Shown: positions 1 through 6,344 of the stretch, in pieces
How the letters are laid out: the number at the start of each line of letters is the position of its first letter
Numbering within the stretch: the first letter of the stretch is position 1
Assembly (NCBI GenBank): GCA_945896935.1
Contig: CAMDER010000081.1
Location: 1-7,618 of the forward strand
DNA length: 7,618 nt
Reading direction: 5' to 3'
Source: Bifidobacterium breve
GTDB lineage: Bacteria > Actinomycetota > Acidimicrobiia > Acidimicrobiales > Ilumatobacteraceae
Notes under the pieces: model-generated
The model's database searches: none
Told to the model about the DNA's origin: nothing
What the model saw: only the letters and a program-made list of their open reading frames with translations
Translations under genes and position numbers: made by a program

Positions 1-3
1 TAG

Positions 4-20
4 GAACACGACATGTGTTC
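4..20. repeat. Inverted repeat near the left edge
   Basis: GAACAC and GTGTTC form a perfect 6-base inverted repeat around the 5-base spacer GACAT. It lies about 40 bases past the stop codon of the minus-strand metal-binding lipoprotein gene. No T-run follows on either strand, so it does not look like an intrinsic terminator. The GAAC/GTTC half-sites are nine bases apart, whereas an actinobacterial LexA box has four, so it is not a standard SOS box. It could be an operator for a gene beyond the left edge, or chance. The remaining bases 21-58 show nothing clear. Confidence 0.35.
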
Positions 21-58
21 ACATTTCATCAAATTCTGATTTTCCTCGGGTACCGACT

Positions 59-1129
59 TCATTGTGGATAGTCCGCTGTATCAGGTCCGACATCGGAGGT
101 ATCGAGAGACGTCAAAGCCGAAGCATCTCCACCAAGTGCCTCAACCATGGTGACGTAATCAAAGCGCATGAGTCCGAGCCACGAATGATCAGGGTCTCCT
201 GGTGCGCCAAGCAAATCATCATCGCGCAGTACATCGACGTAGCGAACTGAGGTTTCTTTCCCGATTTGTTCGAGCACACTTGAGGGGAACACTTCACTTC
301 CAAAAATTGCTGTGACGCCCTGTTCTTCTATTTGGTCAATAAGTTCGGCAATTTCTTTAGGAGTCTGCTCTTCAAACGAAGATGGCTGAATGGCCCCAAT
401 AACCGTCCAGCCATAAGTACGTGCAAAGTACGCATAGGCATCGTGGTACGTGAGAAGTTTGCGTTGCTCCGGAGCCAACGTCGCCGTTGATTTGACGATC
501 GCTTGGTCGAGCGCATCTATTTTCAACACAAAGGCTTCATAGTTACTGTTGTATGTCGTTGCATTGTCAGGATCGGCGGCTACGAGTGAATCACGAATCA
601 ACGCGGCAAAATCGCCGGCCATTTGTGGGTTAGTCCAAACATGAGGGTTTGGCTTACCTCCGTCTTTAGGAAACGAGAAATCGTAAATCCATTGATCTTC
701 AGGAAGGATCGTGGTGGCTAGTTCGCAAATGACCGAACCTTCCCGCGCATTGGCTCGAGCCATCTCTTTTGTTGGTTCTTCAAGCGATAGGCCATTGATG
801 AAAACAATGTCGGCATCTTCGAGAGTTGCAGCAACACTTGGTGGTGGTTCGTAGGTATGACTATTTGTTCCTTCAGGCACAATCCCCTTGATCACTGTCG
901 GGGTGCCTGCTGCGATATTCGCTGCAAGGCTCGTAATTGGCGCAACAGTCGTCGCGATCGTCAAGGTGCCGTTGGCAATTGCCGCATGCATCGGGCAACT
1001 TTGGCCGCTGTTTGAAGAAGAGTCACTATCATCGGATGGCTTACTTGATGCACAGGCAGAGGCAAAAAAGGTGCAAAATACCAGTAAGAAAGTCGCCAAT
1101 CGCTGATTAGACCCACTTCCACCTCGCAC
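59..1129 (-). CDS. Cluster 9 metal-binding lipoprotein of an ABC importer (ZnuA/TroA-like)
   Basis: Extracytoplasmic solute-binding lipoprotein predicted to capture Zn2+ or Mn2+ and pass it to an ABC permease. It has 356 residues. An N-region with two Arg and a hydrophobic stretch ends in the lipobox ASAC, with the lipidated Cys at 26. A Ser/Asp-rich tether (27-44) follows. The metal ligands expected of the family are visible: His91 in GTNSHTYEP, His163 in NPHVW, His229 in TYHDAYAYFARTYG, and an Asp among 303-305. A His at the third position resembles ZnuA/TroA rather than PsaA, which has Glu there. The long His-rich loop of many ZnuA proteins is absent, so the metal is uncertain. Cys45 and His48 (CPMH) just after the tether are unusual. 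The GTG start is forced by an in-frame TAA at 1139-1141 and has no Shine-Dalgarno sequence. The permease and ATPase genes probably lie left of the window. The family call is firm; the metal is not. Confidence 0.92.
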   Translation of the reverse strand: MRGGSGSNQRLATFLLVFCTFFASACASSKPSDDSDSSSNSGQSCPMHAAIANGTLTIATTVAPITSLAANIAAGTPTVIKGIVPEGTNSHTYEPPPSVAATLEDADIVFINGLSLEEPTKEMARANAREGSVICELATTILPEDQWIYDFSFPKDGGKPNPHVWTNPQMAGDFAALIRDSLVAADPDNATTYNSNYEAFVLKIDALDQAIVKSTATLAPEQRKLLTYHDAYAYFARTYGWTVIGAIQPSSFEEQTPKEIAELIDQIEEQGVTAIFGSEVFPSSVLEQIGKETSVRYVDVLRDDDLLGAPGDPDHSWLGLMRFDYVTMVEALGGDASALTSLDTSDVGPDTADYPQ

Positions 1130-1135
1130 ACATAC

Positions 1136-1141
1136 ATGTTA
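1136..1141 (-). promoter_or_regulatory. -10-like box for a leaderless start of the metal-binding lipoprotein gene
   Basis: Read on the minus strand, TAACAT fits TANNNT and ends six bases before the GTG start at 1129. That spacing would place the transcription start at or next to the start codon. There is no Shine-Dalgarno sequence in between. I see no convincing -35 hexamer and no clear Zur or MntR palindrome. The placement is inference from spacing. Confidence 0.45.
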
Positions 1142-1152
1142 CCCGTGCCCCA

Positions 1153-1181
1153 TTGAGGCTTGCCCGATTGTGCGCCATACT
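1153..1181 (+). promoter_or_regulatory. Sigma70-like promoter of the lipoprotein hydrolase gene
   Basis: TTGAGG (1153-1158) and CATACT (1176-1181) each match four of six bases of the -35 and -10 consensus, and they are exactly 17 bases apart. Transcription would start near 1188, about 17 bases before the GTG start, leaving room for the AGGGGG ribosome-binding site. It sits in the 75-base region shared with the divergent metal-binding protein gene. Predicted by eye only. Confidence 0.4.
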
Positions 1182-1193
1182 TGGGTGTGACCT

Positions 1194-1199
1194 AGGGGG
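1194..1199 (+). promoter_or_regulatory. Ribosome-binding site AGGGGG
   Basis: AGGGGG lies five bases before the GTG at 1205. It supports that start, which also places a complete lipoprotein signal peptide at the N-terminus. Confidence 0.6.
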
Positions 1200-1204
1200 T
1201 TCTC

Positions 1205-3283
1205 GTGACAACAAAAAGATTTCTAGCGACAGCAACAGTATTGATCCTGATGGCGAGCGCATGCTCCGAGAAAAGCGACAGTTCGCAAACGACCGACGGT
1301 GCATCGAGCTCGCCGACACAAACAGATCCAGCGTTAATTGCTCAACAAATGACCCCCGAATTCAAAATTCAAGTCGATGAAGCCTTAGCCAATAGCGCCA
1401 CGGGGTGCGAAGAACTCGATTTGTCACATTGCATCTTGCCCTTTCCGAGCAACCGGTACACCGTTGCTGATGAAACAACTCCTACAGGCCGACGAGTCGC
1501 AATTCCTGCCGAAGGATTACTCGTGAATGCGCAAGGGGTTTTTGTCGATCCCATTGAATGGAACCGCAACGACGGATTTAGCCCCAACAGTCCCCTTCTG
1601 ACCTATATCGCCGATCTTGACGCGAAAGCATCAGCCCTTCCAGAGTGGACCGATTTAGAAAGCTCACTTTCCGCCAATGCATCAGTCGTCATCGTTGATA
1701 TCGAAACCGGTGATCGTATTCCTCTCTGGGCTGAATTAGATGCCGAAATTGGTGGCGAGCAGCCATTGCTGATCGTGCAGCCAGCAGTGGCGCTACTTGA
1801 TGGACACTCTTATGCAGTCGCAATGCGGAATTTAAAAACAAATTCAGGTGCCGACGTGATTCCATCACCAATTTTTGAGTTCTATCGCGACGGATACACA
1901 TCAGATAATGCGCAACTCAATGGGCGGACGGCCGAAATGGAAGCCATGTTCACGGCTTTGACTAGCGCTGGGATTGAACGTTCAACACTTCAACTCGCCT
2001 GGGATTTCACGGTTGCCTCCACACAAAATCTGACCGGCAGAATCTTGGCAGTTCGTGACAACACTCTCGCATGGCTCGACACTCATTCGCTTGAGTACTC
2101 GGTTACTTCGATTGTTCCAGCGTCACGAGACGATGTCGCTATTCAAGTTGCCGGGACGTTCAAGTTGCCCACACACCTCACCGGCGATGGATCTGCCGGT
2201 CAAAAGTTCTCATACGACTCAATGACCCCTGGGCCTAATGATCTTCCGGTCATGGGAGAAGTTGTTGACGTTCCTTTCATCTGTCAAGTTCCACAAGTAG
2301 TCATCGATGATCCTTCAATCGTTCTGCATCCAGGCTTGTATGGACACGGCTTGCTCGGAAGCGAATACGAAATTGATTACGGCGGGGATGTCCGAGCACT
2401 TGCTCAAGAAGCGAATGTGCTGTTTTGCGCAACAAAGTGGGCAGGAATGAGTGAAGACGACGTCGGCAACGCAGTTGTTTCATTGCAAGACCTTTCAAAT
2501 TTCCCGACAGTTGCCGACCGTTTGCAGCAGGGCATCGTCAATATGATCGCACTCGGACGTTTAATGAACACCGATGACGGAATCCTTTCTGATCCGGCTT
2601 TTGGTGACATCAAAGTTGCGGGCGACTTGGTGTACTACGGAAATAGCCAAGGTGGCATTATGGGCTCTGCTTTAACCGCCGTGTCCCCTGATATTTCACG
2701 GGCCGTGCTCGGCGTTCCAGCCACCAACTACGGACTCTTATTGTTGCGTTCTATTGATTTTGATCAATACGAATCAATTATGGAACCGGCTTATCCCACT
2801 CGAAGAGATCGAACGATTGCTATTTCAGTGATGCAAATGCTCTGGGATCGCGGAGAAGGCGGTGGATACATCAATCACATCACTCGTGATCCACTCCCTG
2901 GCACTCAGCCAAATAAAGCTGTGCTCATGCACGTCGCTTGGGGCGACCACCAAGTCAGTGAACTTGCTGCGTTCAACGAAGCACGTTCGCTTGGCGCCAA
3001 GATCTATCGACCGGTTGTCGCCAATGGCCGTTCACGCGAAGCCACCCCCGGTTGGGGTCTCGATTCCGTCACCGATGGGGATACTGGTTCTGTGATCGTC
3101 ATATGGGACTCCGGCGCCGACATGATTCCGGTTGGAGTCACCCCGCCCAGCAGCGGGCATGACCCTCATGAAGATCCTCGCGACGACAAGGTGGCGAGGA
3201 GTCAAATGGCTGAATTTTTATTCAACGGAGTGTTCACCGATGTCTGTGGCGGCAAGCCTTGCACCGCGAAACAAAGTGGTTAA
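1205..3283 (+). CDS. Large lipoprotein with a C-terminal alpha/beta-hydrolase-like domain
   Basis: Predicted membrane-anchored, extracytoplasmic hydrolase (esterase or lipase type) of 692 residues; the substrate is unknown. The signal peptide MTTKRFLATATVLILMASAC ends in a lipobox with Cys20, followed by a Ser/Thr/Asp-rich tether to about residue 41. Residues 68-140 hold a conserved-looking segment with Cys68, Cys76, ILPFPSNRYT and NDGFSPNSPLL, recalling the N-termini of some bacterial lipase-like lipoproteins. Residues 160-230 read as a beta-rich, Ig-like stretch (PLWAELDA, QPAVALLDGHSYAV). The hydrolase part begins around 355: an HGLLG oxyanion-type loop (381-385), a nucleophile elbow YYGNSQGG with Ser481, a candidate acid Asp581 in AWGDHQVS, and a candidate His at 652 or 655. 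Cys681 and Cys686 could form a second short disulfide. The gene stands alone between a divergent transporter gene and a convergent fadE. Hydrolase fold is likely; catalysis is inferred from motifs, and I cannot name the family. Confidence 0.85.
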   Translation: MTTKRFLATATVLILMASACSEKSDSSQTTDGASSSPTQTDPALIAQQMTPEFKIQVDEALANSATGCEELDLSHCILPFPSNRYTVADETTPTGRRVAIPAEGLLVNAQGVFVDPIEWNRNDGFSPNSPLLTYIADLDAKASALPEWTDLESSLSANASVVIVDIETGDRIPLWAELDAEIGGEQPLLIVQPAVALLDGHSYAVAMRNLKTNSGADVIPSPIFEFYRDGYTSDNAQLNGRTAEMEAMFTALTSAGIERSTLQLAWDFTVASTQNLTGRILAVRDNTLAWLDTHSLEYSVTSIVPASRDDVAIQVAGTFKLPTHLTGDGSAGQKFSYDSMTPGPNDLPVMGEVVDVPFICQVPQVVIDDPSIVLHPGLYGHGLLGSEYEIDYGGDVRALAQEANVLFCATKWAGMSEDDVGNAVVSLQDLSNFPTVADRLQQGIVNMIALGRLMNTDDGILSDPAFGDIKVAGDLVYYGNSQGGIMGSALTAVSPDISRAVLGVPATNYGLLLLRSIDFDQYESIMEPAYPTRRDRTIAISVMQMLWDRGEGGGYINHITRDPLPGTQPNKAVLMHVAWGDHQVSELAAFNEARSLGAKIYRPVVANGRSREATPGWGLDSVTDGDTGSVIVIWDSGADMIPVGVTPPSSGHDPHEDPRDDKVARSQMAEFLFNGVFTDVCGGKPCTAKQSG

Positions 3284-3284
3284 C

Positions 3285-3320
3285 AAAAATTCAAAACCAG
3301 CGCAGATCGCCCGATGCTGG
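3285..3320 (-). terminator. Intrinsic terminator of the minus-strand fadE
   Basis: On the minus strand, right after the TAA stop, CCAGC (3320-3316) pairs with GCTGG (3301-3297), and ATC pairs with GAT inside the stem with a four-base bulge. The T-rich run TTTTGAATTTTTG follows at once. This fits a rho-independent terminator for the acyl-CoA dehydrogenase gene. On the plus strand the same hairpin lacks a T-run, so it should not stop transcripts of the hydrolase gene. Confidence 0.55.
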
Positions 3321-3321
3321 A

Positions 3322-4542
3322 TTATCGCGAAGATGACTTCTGGGTTTCGGCCCAGGTCATACCCTTCAGCACATCGTTATCGTGCGGCAAACCAAGCACT
3401 CGTTCAGCCACGATGTTGCGCTGAACTTCACCAGTGCCCCCGCCAATTGTCAGCGAGCGAGCGAACATATAGCCATCAAACCAACCTGGATGCTCGAGCG
3501 CGCGCAGTCCCACGCCACCACCGCCACCCAGTCCGTTATGGGCTCCACGTTCACTGTTATCGACGCCACCCCGCAACATTCCTTCTGCGCCAAGTAAATC
3601 ACGGGCAACTTCCATGACGTTTTGCCCATGTTCGTCGGCTAAAACTTTGCGAATACTGGCCTCAGGTCCGGGCTGTTCTCCACGCAATCGAGCCGACAAC
3701 GTACGCATGCGAATGAGGTCAAGCAAAATGTGTTCTGTATAGATAGTCGCTAAACGTTGTCGCATCACCGGATCACTCACCGACCCTCGCTCACGTACCG
3801 CGTCGAGCATTTCAAGAGCAGTTGGTCCACTCCCCCACAACACGCCACCAGTCGACAGAGACACCCGTTCATTACCGAGTGTCACCTTGGCTAACCGCCA
3901 ACCCTCATCTTGTTCACCAACTAGGTTTGCGGCCGGGATTCGCACATCAGTAAAGAAAACTTCATTAAAGGTGCTCGCTCCCGTCATCTCTTTGATCGGT
4001 CGGATTTCGATTCCGGGCAGGTCCATCGGACAAATGAAATACGAAACTCCTTTATGTTTTGCTGCATCAGGATTTGTGCGCGCAATCAAGATGCCATATT
4101 TGGCATGTTGCGCGCCGCTTGTCCAAATCTTTTGTCCGTTCACGATGTACTCATCGCCGTCCCGAACAGCACGCGTACCTAGATTTGCTAAGTCGCTTCC
4201 ACTGTTGGGTTCACTGAATAGCTGACACCAAAAATCTTCACCCGACAACAAGCGCAAGATGTATTTCTGCTTTTGTTCGTCGGTGCCAGCAAACATGATT
4301 GTTGGTCCGGCCCAACCAATTCCGATGGGGTTAGCCGGACGACGAATTCCGGCCTTTGCCAACTCGTCATCAATGATGATTTGATGAATGGGGTCGGCTG
4401 CTAAACCAAAAGGGGTTGGCCAATGTGGCGCAACATAGCCCGCTTCGGCCAAAACTCGACCAGACGGATTCGGATGGGCAGCAATCCATTCCCGAACCAC
4501 AATTCGGCGGGGGTCGTCTGCGGCAGGTAACTGAAAGTCCAT
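3322..4542 (-). CDS. fadE: Acyl-CoA dehydrogenase (FadE family)
   Basis: FAD-dependent enzyme that introduces the C2-C3 double bond into an acyl-CoA, the first oxidative step of beta-oxidation; cytoplasmic. It has 406 residues, normal for the family. The substrate/FAD loop is LFSEPNSGSDL (108-118), followed by NGQKIWTSGAQHAKYG (135-150) in the beta domain. The C-terminal helical domain ends in GGGTGEVQRNIVAERVLGLP. At the position of the MCAD catalytic Glu376 this protein has Gly368. Glu225 in GNERV aligns with the isovaleryl-CoA dehydrogenase base (Glu254, in a DLER context), so it is the probable base. Members of this kind act on branched, long or steroid side-chain substrates, and some work as alpha2beta2 heteromers. 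The ATG is preceded by AGGG (4550-4553, minus strand) at seven bases. It diverges from fadD, suggesting shared control. Confidence 0.95.
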   Translation of the reverse strand: MDFQLPAADDPRRIVVREWIAAHPNPSGRVLAEAGYVAPHWPTPFGLAADPIHQIIIDDELAKAGIRRPANPIGIGWAGPTIMFAGTDEQKQKYILRLLSGEDFWCQLFSEPNSGSDLANLGTRAVRDGDEYIVNGQKIWTSGAQHAKYGILIARTNPDAAKHKGVSYFICPMDLPGIEIRPIKEMTGASTFNEVFFTDVRIPAANLVGEQDEGWRLAKVTLGNERVSLSTGGVLWGSGPTALEMLDAVRERGSVSDPVMRQRLATIYTEHILLDLIRMRTLSARLRGEQPGPEASIRKVLADEHGQNVMEVARDLLGAEGMLRGGVDNSERGAHNGLGGGGGVGLRALEHPGWFDGYMFARSLTIGGGTGEVQRNIVAERVLGLPHDNDVLKGMTWAETQKSSSR

Positions 4543-4549
4543 ATCACGA

Positions 4550-4553
4550 CCCT
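4550..4553 (-). promoter_or_regulatory. Ribosome-binding site of the minus-strand fadE
   Basis: AGGG on the minus strand lies seven bases upstream of the ATG at 4542 and supports that start. A TATGAA box just upstream could be part of a promoter but is too close to the start to be convincing. Confidence 0.5.
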
Positions 4554-4604
4554 ATTCATAAACCTGACCGACCGACGAGCACGGCGAGTCCGCCCCTCAG
4601 CGCT

Positions 4605-4610
4605 TACGAT
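4605..4610 (+). promoter_or_regulatory. -10-like box for a leaderless start of fadD
   Basis: TACGAT fits TANNNT and ends eight bases before the GTG at 4619. No purine-rich ribosome-binding site precedes that GTG, and an in-frame TGA at 4610-4612 rules out a longer protein. Transcription would begin at or near the start codon, giving a leaderless mRNA. A small AGCGCT palindrome (4599-4604) abuts the box. I see no good -35 and no recognisable KstR-type operator in the 76-base divergent region. Confidence 0.45.
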
Positions 4611-4618
4611 GAACACTC

Positions 4619-6268
4619 GTGCCTCATCAAACTCCTGCGACGACAACTGCCTGGAACTTCGCCGATGCTTGGGAGTCCGTCGCTAAACGGCTTCCAGACG
4701 CTCTTGCCCAGCAGTACAACGATGATGTGTACACCTGGGCCGATTTCAATCAACGAGCAAACGGCATCGCGCAAAGTTTTCTAAATGTTGGCGTTCAGCA
4801 ACAAGACAAAGTTGCGCAGTACATGTACAACTGTCCGCAATATCTTGAGAGTTTGTTTGCGACTTTCAAAGCTGGACTCGCACCAGTCAATACCAACCAT
4901 CGCTACACCGCTGACGAGTTGGTGTACATCTGGGATAACGCGGATGTTGTTGCAGTTGTCTTTCATGGAATCTTCTCTGAGACCATCGAGCAATTGCGCC
5001 ATCGTGTACCACGAGTTGTTATGTGGCTCTGGGTCGATGATCACAGCGGCCCATGTCCTTCATGGGCCACCGATTACGAAGCAGCTGCACGATTGGGCAC
5101 ATCAACAAATATCTCTGGACCATCAAATATTTCTGGACCGTGGGGCCGAACTGGTGATGACCTCTTGTTGCTGTACACCGGCGGAACCACCGGCATGCCC
5201 AAGGGTGTGATGTGGCGTCAAGAAGATTTGTTCTTAACTCTCGACAGCACCAATAAGAAGCGTCTTCCTCCAGTTCCCGAGGGAGATCCGATTGGTGATC
5301 GCTCAACCAAGCCCGGCCCGCGCAATTTGCCCGCAGCGCCGCTGATGCATGGAACTGGCTTGTTTAATGCCATGAGCAACTTGACGGTTGCGGGATGCAT
5401 CGTCACGATGCCTGGCCGAAAGTTTGAGCCGACCGAACTCCTAGACACAGTTGAGAGGTACCACATCAACTCGATGTCAATTGTGGGTGACGCCTTTGCC
5501 AAACCCATCTTGCGCGCCCTCGACGCCGAACCTCGTCGCTGGGATATTTCGTCGCTACGCGTCATCGTTTCAAGCGGCGTGATGTTTGCCGCCGAAACTA
5601 AAGCGGGCTTGTTGCGTCACAGTGAACGACTCATCATGGTTGATGCACTTGGTTCATCTGAAGCCATCGGCATGGCGCAAAACACCACCTCGTCAGCCGG
5701 CGAGTCAAAAACTGCGTCGTTCGAACTGGGACCAAACACCAAGATTCTCACCGAAGATGGTCGCGAGGTACAGCCCGGAAGCGACGAGATCGGTCGTGTT
5801 GCACTTCAAGGAAACACACCGATTGGTTACTACAAAGACCCCGAGAAGTCGGCCAAGACTTTCCAAGTGATTAATGGCGTTCGTTGGTCGATTCCGGGCG
5901 ACTGGGCCAGCATTGATGCCGACGGGACCGTCCGCTTATTAGGACGCGGCAGCCAGTGCATTAACACCGGTGGCGAAAAGGTGTATCCCGAAGAAGTTGA
6001 GGAAGCGCTCAAACTGCACCCCACTGTCGCCGATGCTGCAGTAGTTGGCATCCCCGATGAACGCTTTGGTCAAGCCATCACTGCATTGGTTGAAGCATTG
6101 CCCGGCCAAACAATTGTTGAAGCCGATCTCATTGCCTTCATCAAGCAGCACCACGCCGCGTACAAAGCCCCCAAGCGTGTCATTCCCATCGCAACGGTTG
6201 GTCGCGCCGGCAACGGCAAACTTGATTACAAGGCGTTGACTGAGATTGCCCTGAAGTCTCTCGGGTAG
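4619..6268 (+). CDS. fadD: Acyl-CoA synthetase, FadD19-like AMP-binding enzyme
   Basis: ATP-dependent ligase that activates a carboxylic acid to its acyl-AMP and then acyl-CoA; cytoplasmic entry step of the acyl-CoA pathway encoded beside it. It has 549 residues, full length for the family. Motifs in order: P-loop YTGGTTGMPKGVMWR (186-200), GSSEAIG (345-351), PGDW with Asp428, the hinge block LLGRGSQCINTGGEKVYPEEVE (440-461), and the C-terminal catalytic Lys534 in GNGKLDYK. The stretches TGGTTGxPKGVMWR, GNxPxGYYKD and CINTGGEKVYPEEVE resemble mycobacterial FadD19, a sterol side-chain CoA ligase, as I recall it; orthology is not proven. Residues 164-175 contain the duplication NISGPS/NISGPW in the linker before the P-loop. 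The GTG start has no ribosome-binding site and may be leaderless. The short-chain dehydrogenase gene follows after 76 bases. Confidence 0.93.
   Translation: MPHQTPATTTAWNFADAWESVAKRLPDALAQQYNDDVYTWADFNQRANGIAQSFLNVGVQQQDKVAQYMYNCPQYLESLFATFKAGLAPVNTNHRYTADELVYIWDNADVVAVVFHGIFSETIEQLRHRVPRVVMWLWVDDHSGPCPSWATDYEAAARLGTSTNISGPSNISGPWGRTGDDLLLLYTGGTTGMPKGVMWRQEDLFLTLDSTNKKRLPPVPEGDPIGDRSTKPGPRNLPAAPLMHGTGLFNAMSNLTVAGCIVTMPGRKFEPTELLDTVERYHINSMSIVGDAFAKPILRALDAEPRRWDISSLRVIVSSGVMFAAETKAGLLRHSERLIMVDALGSSEAIGMAQNTTSSAGESKTASFELGPNTKILTEDGREVQPGSDEIGRVALQGNTPIGYYKDPEKSAKTFQVINGVRWSIPGDWASIDADGTVRLLGRGSQCINTGGEKVYPEEVEEALKLHPTVADAAVVGIPDERFGQAITALVEALPGQTIVEADLIAFIKQHHAAYKAPKRVIPIATVGRAGNGKLDYKALTEIALKSLG
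5107..5139 (+). repeat. In-frame 18-base tandem duplication in fadD
   Basis: AAATATCTCTGGACC at 5107-5121 and AAATATTTCTGGACC at 5125-5139 differ at one base of fifteen and have an 18-base period. The result is the peptide repeat NISGPS/NISGPW (residues 164-175), in a probable surface linker upstream of the ATP-binding loop. The reading frame is kept. Confidence 0.75.
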
Positions 6269-6285
6269 CGTCAGACCTGCAGTTT

Positions 6286-6292
6286 TATAGAT
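6286..6292 (+). promoter_or_regulatory. Possible weak -10 region between fadD and the SDR gene
   Basis: TATAGAT lies in the 76-base gap between fadD and the short-chain dehydrogenase gene. It is the only A+T-rich -10-like site there and could start an extra transcript for the downstream genes. No -35 hexamer is visible at 16-18 bases, and no terminator is seen after fadD, so readthrough from fadD is also plausible. Confidence 0.22.
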
Positions 6293-6333
6293 ATCCCCCA
6301 AACCCCCTCACATCATTCACCCAGCACATCTTT

Positions 6334-6338
6334 AGGAG
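6334..6338 (+). promoter_or_regulatory. Strong ribosome-binding site AGGAG
   Basis: AGGAG lies six bases before the ATG at 6345. It fixes the start of the short-chain dehydrogenase and contrasts with the absence of such a site before fadD. Confidence 0.8.
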
Positions 6339-6344
6339 TTCAAA

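Noticed and set aside
2180..2200. Perfect inverted repeat ACCGGC-N9-GCCGGT inside the hydrolase gene
   Set aside because: It is internal to a coding sequence with no T-run or promoter context, and is best explained by chance.
3132..3617. Plus-strand open frame of 161 codons spanning the end of the hydrolase gene and the end of fadE
   Set aside because: It overlaps two well-supported genes in other frames, has no ribosome-binding site, and its low-complexity, Arg/His/Gln-rich translation looks like a shadow.
4583..4594. GGCG-AGTC-CGCC mini-hairpin in the fadE-fadD intergenic region
   Set aside because: The four-base arms are too short to call an operator, and it does not match KstR or KstR2 operator patterns as I know them.
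4609..4686. Small open frame of 25 codons starting at ATG 4609, with three Cys, overlapping the start of fadD
   Set aside because: The ATG overlaps the proposed -10 box, there is no ribosome-binding site, and the frame is explained by the fadD coding sequence.
6269..6300. Possible terminator after fadD, with CTGCAG followed by TTTTAT
   Set aside because: The palindrome has no loop and cannot form a stable stem; no other hairpin precedes the T-run.
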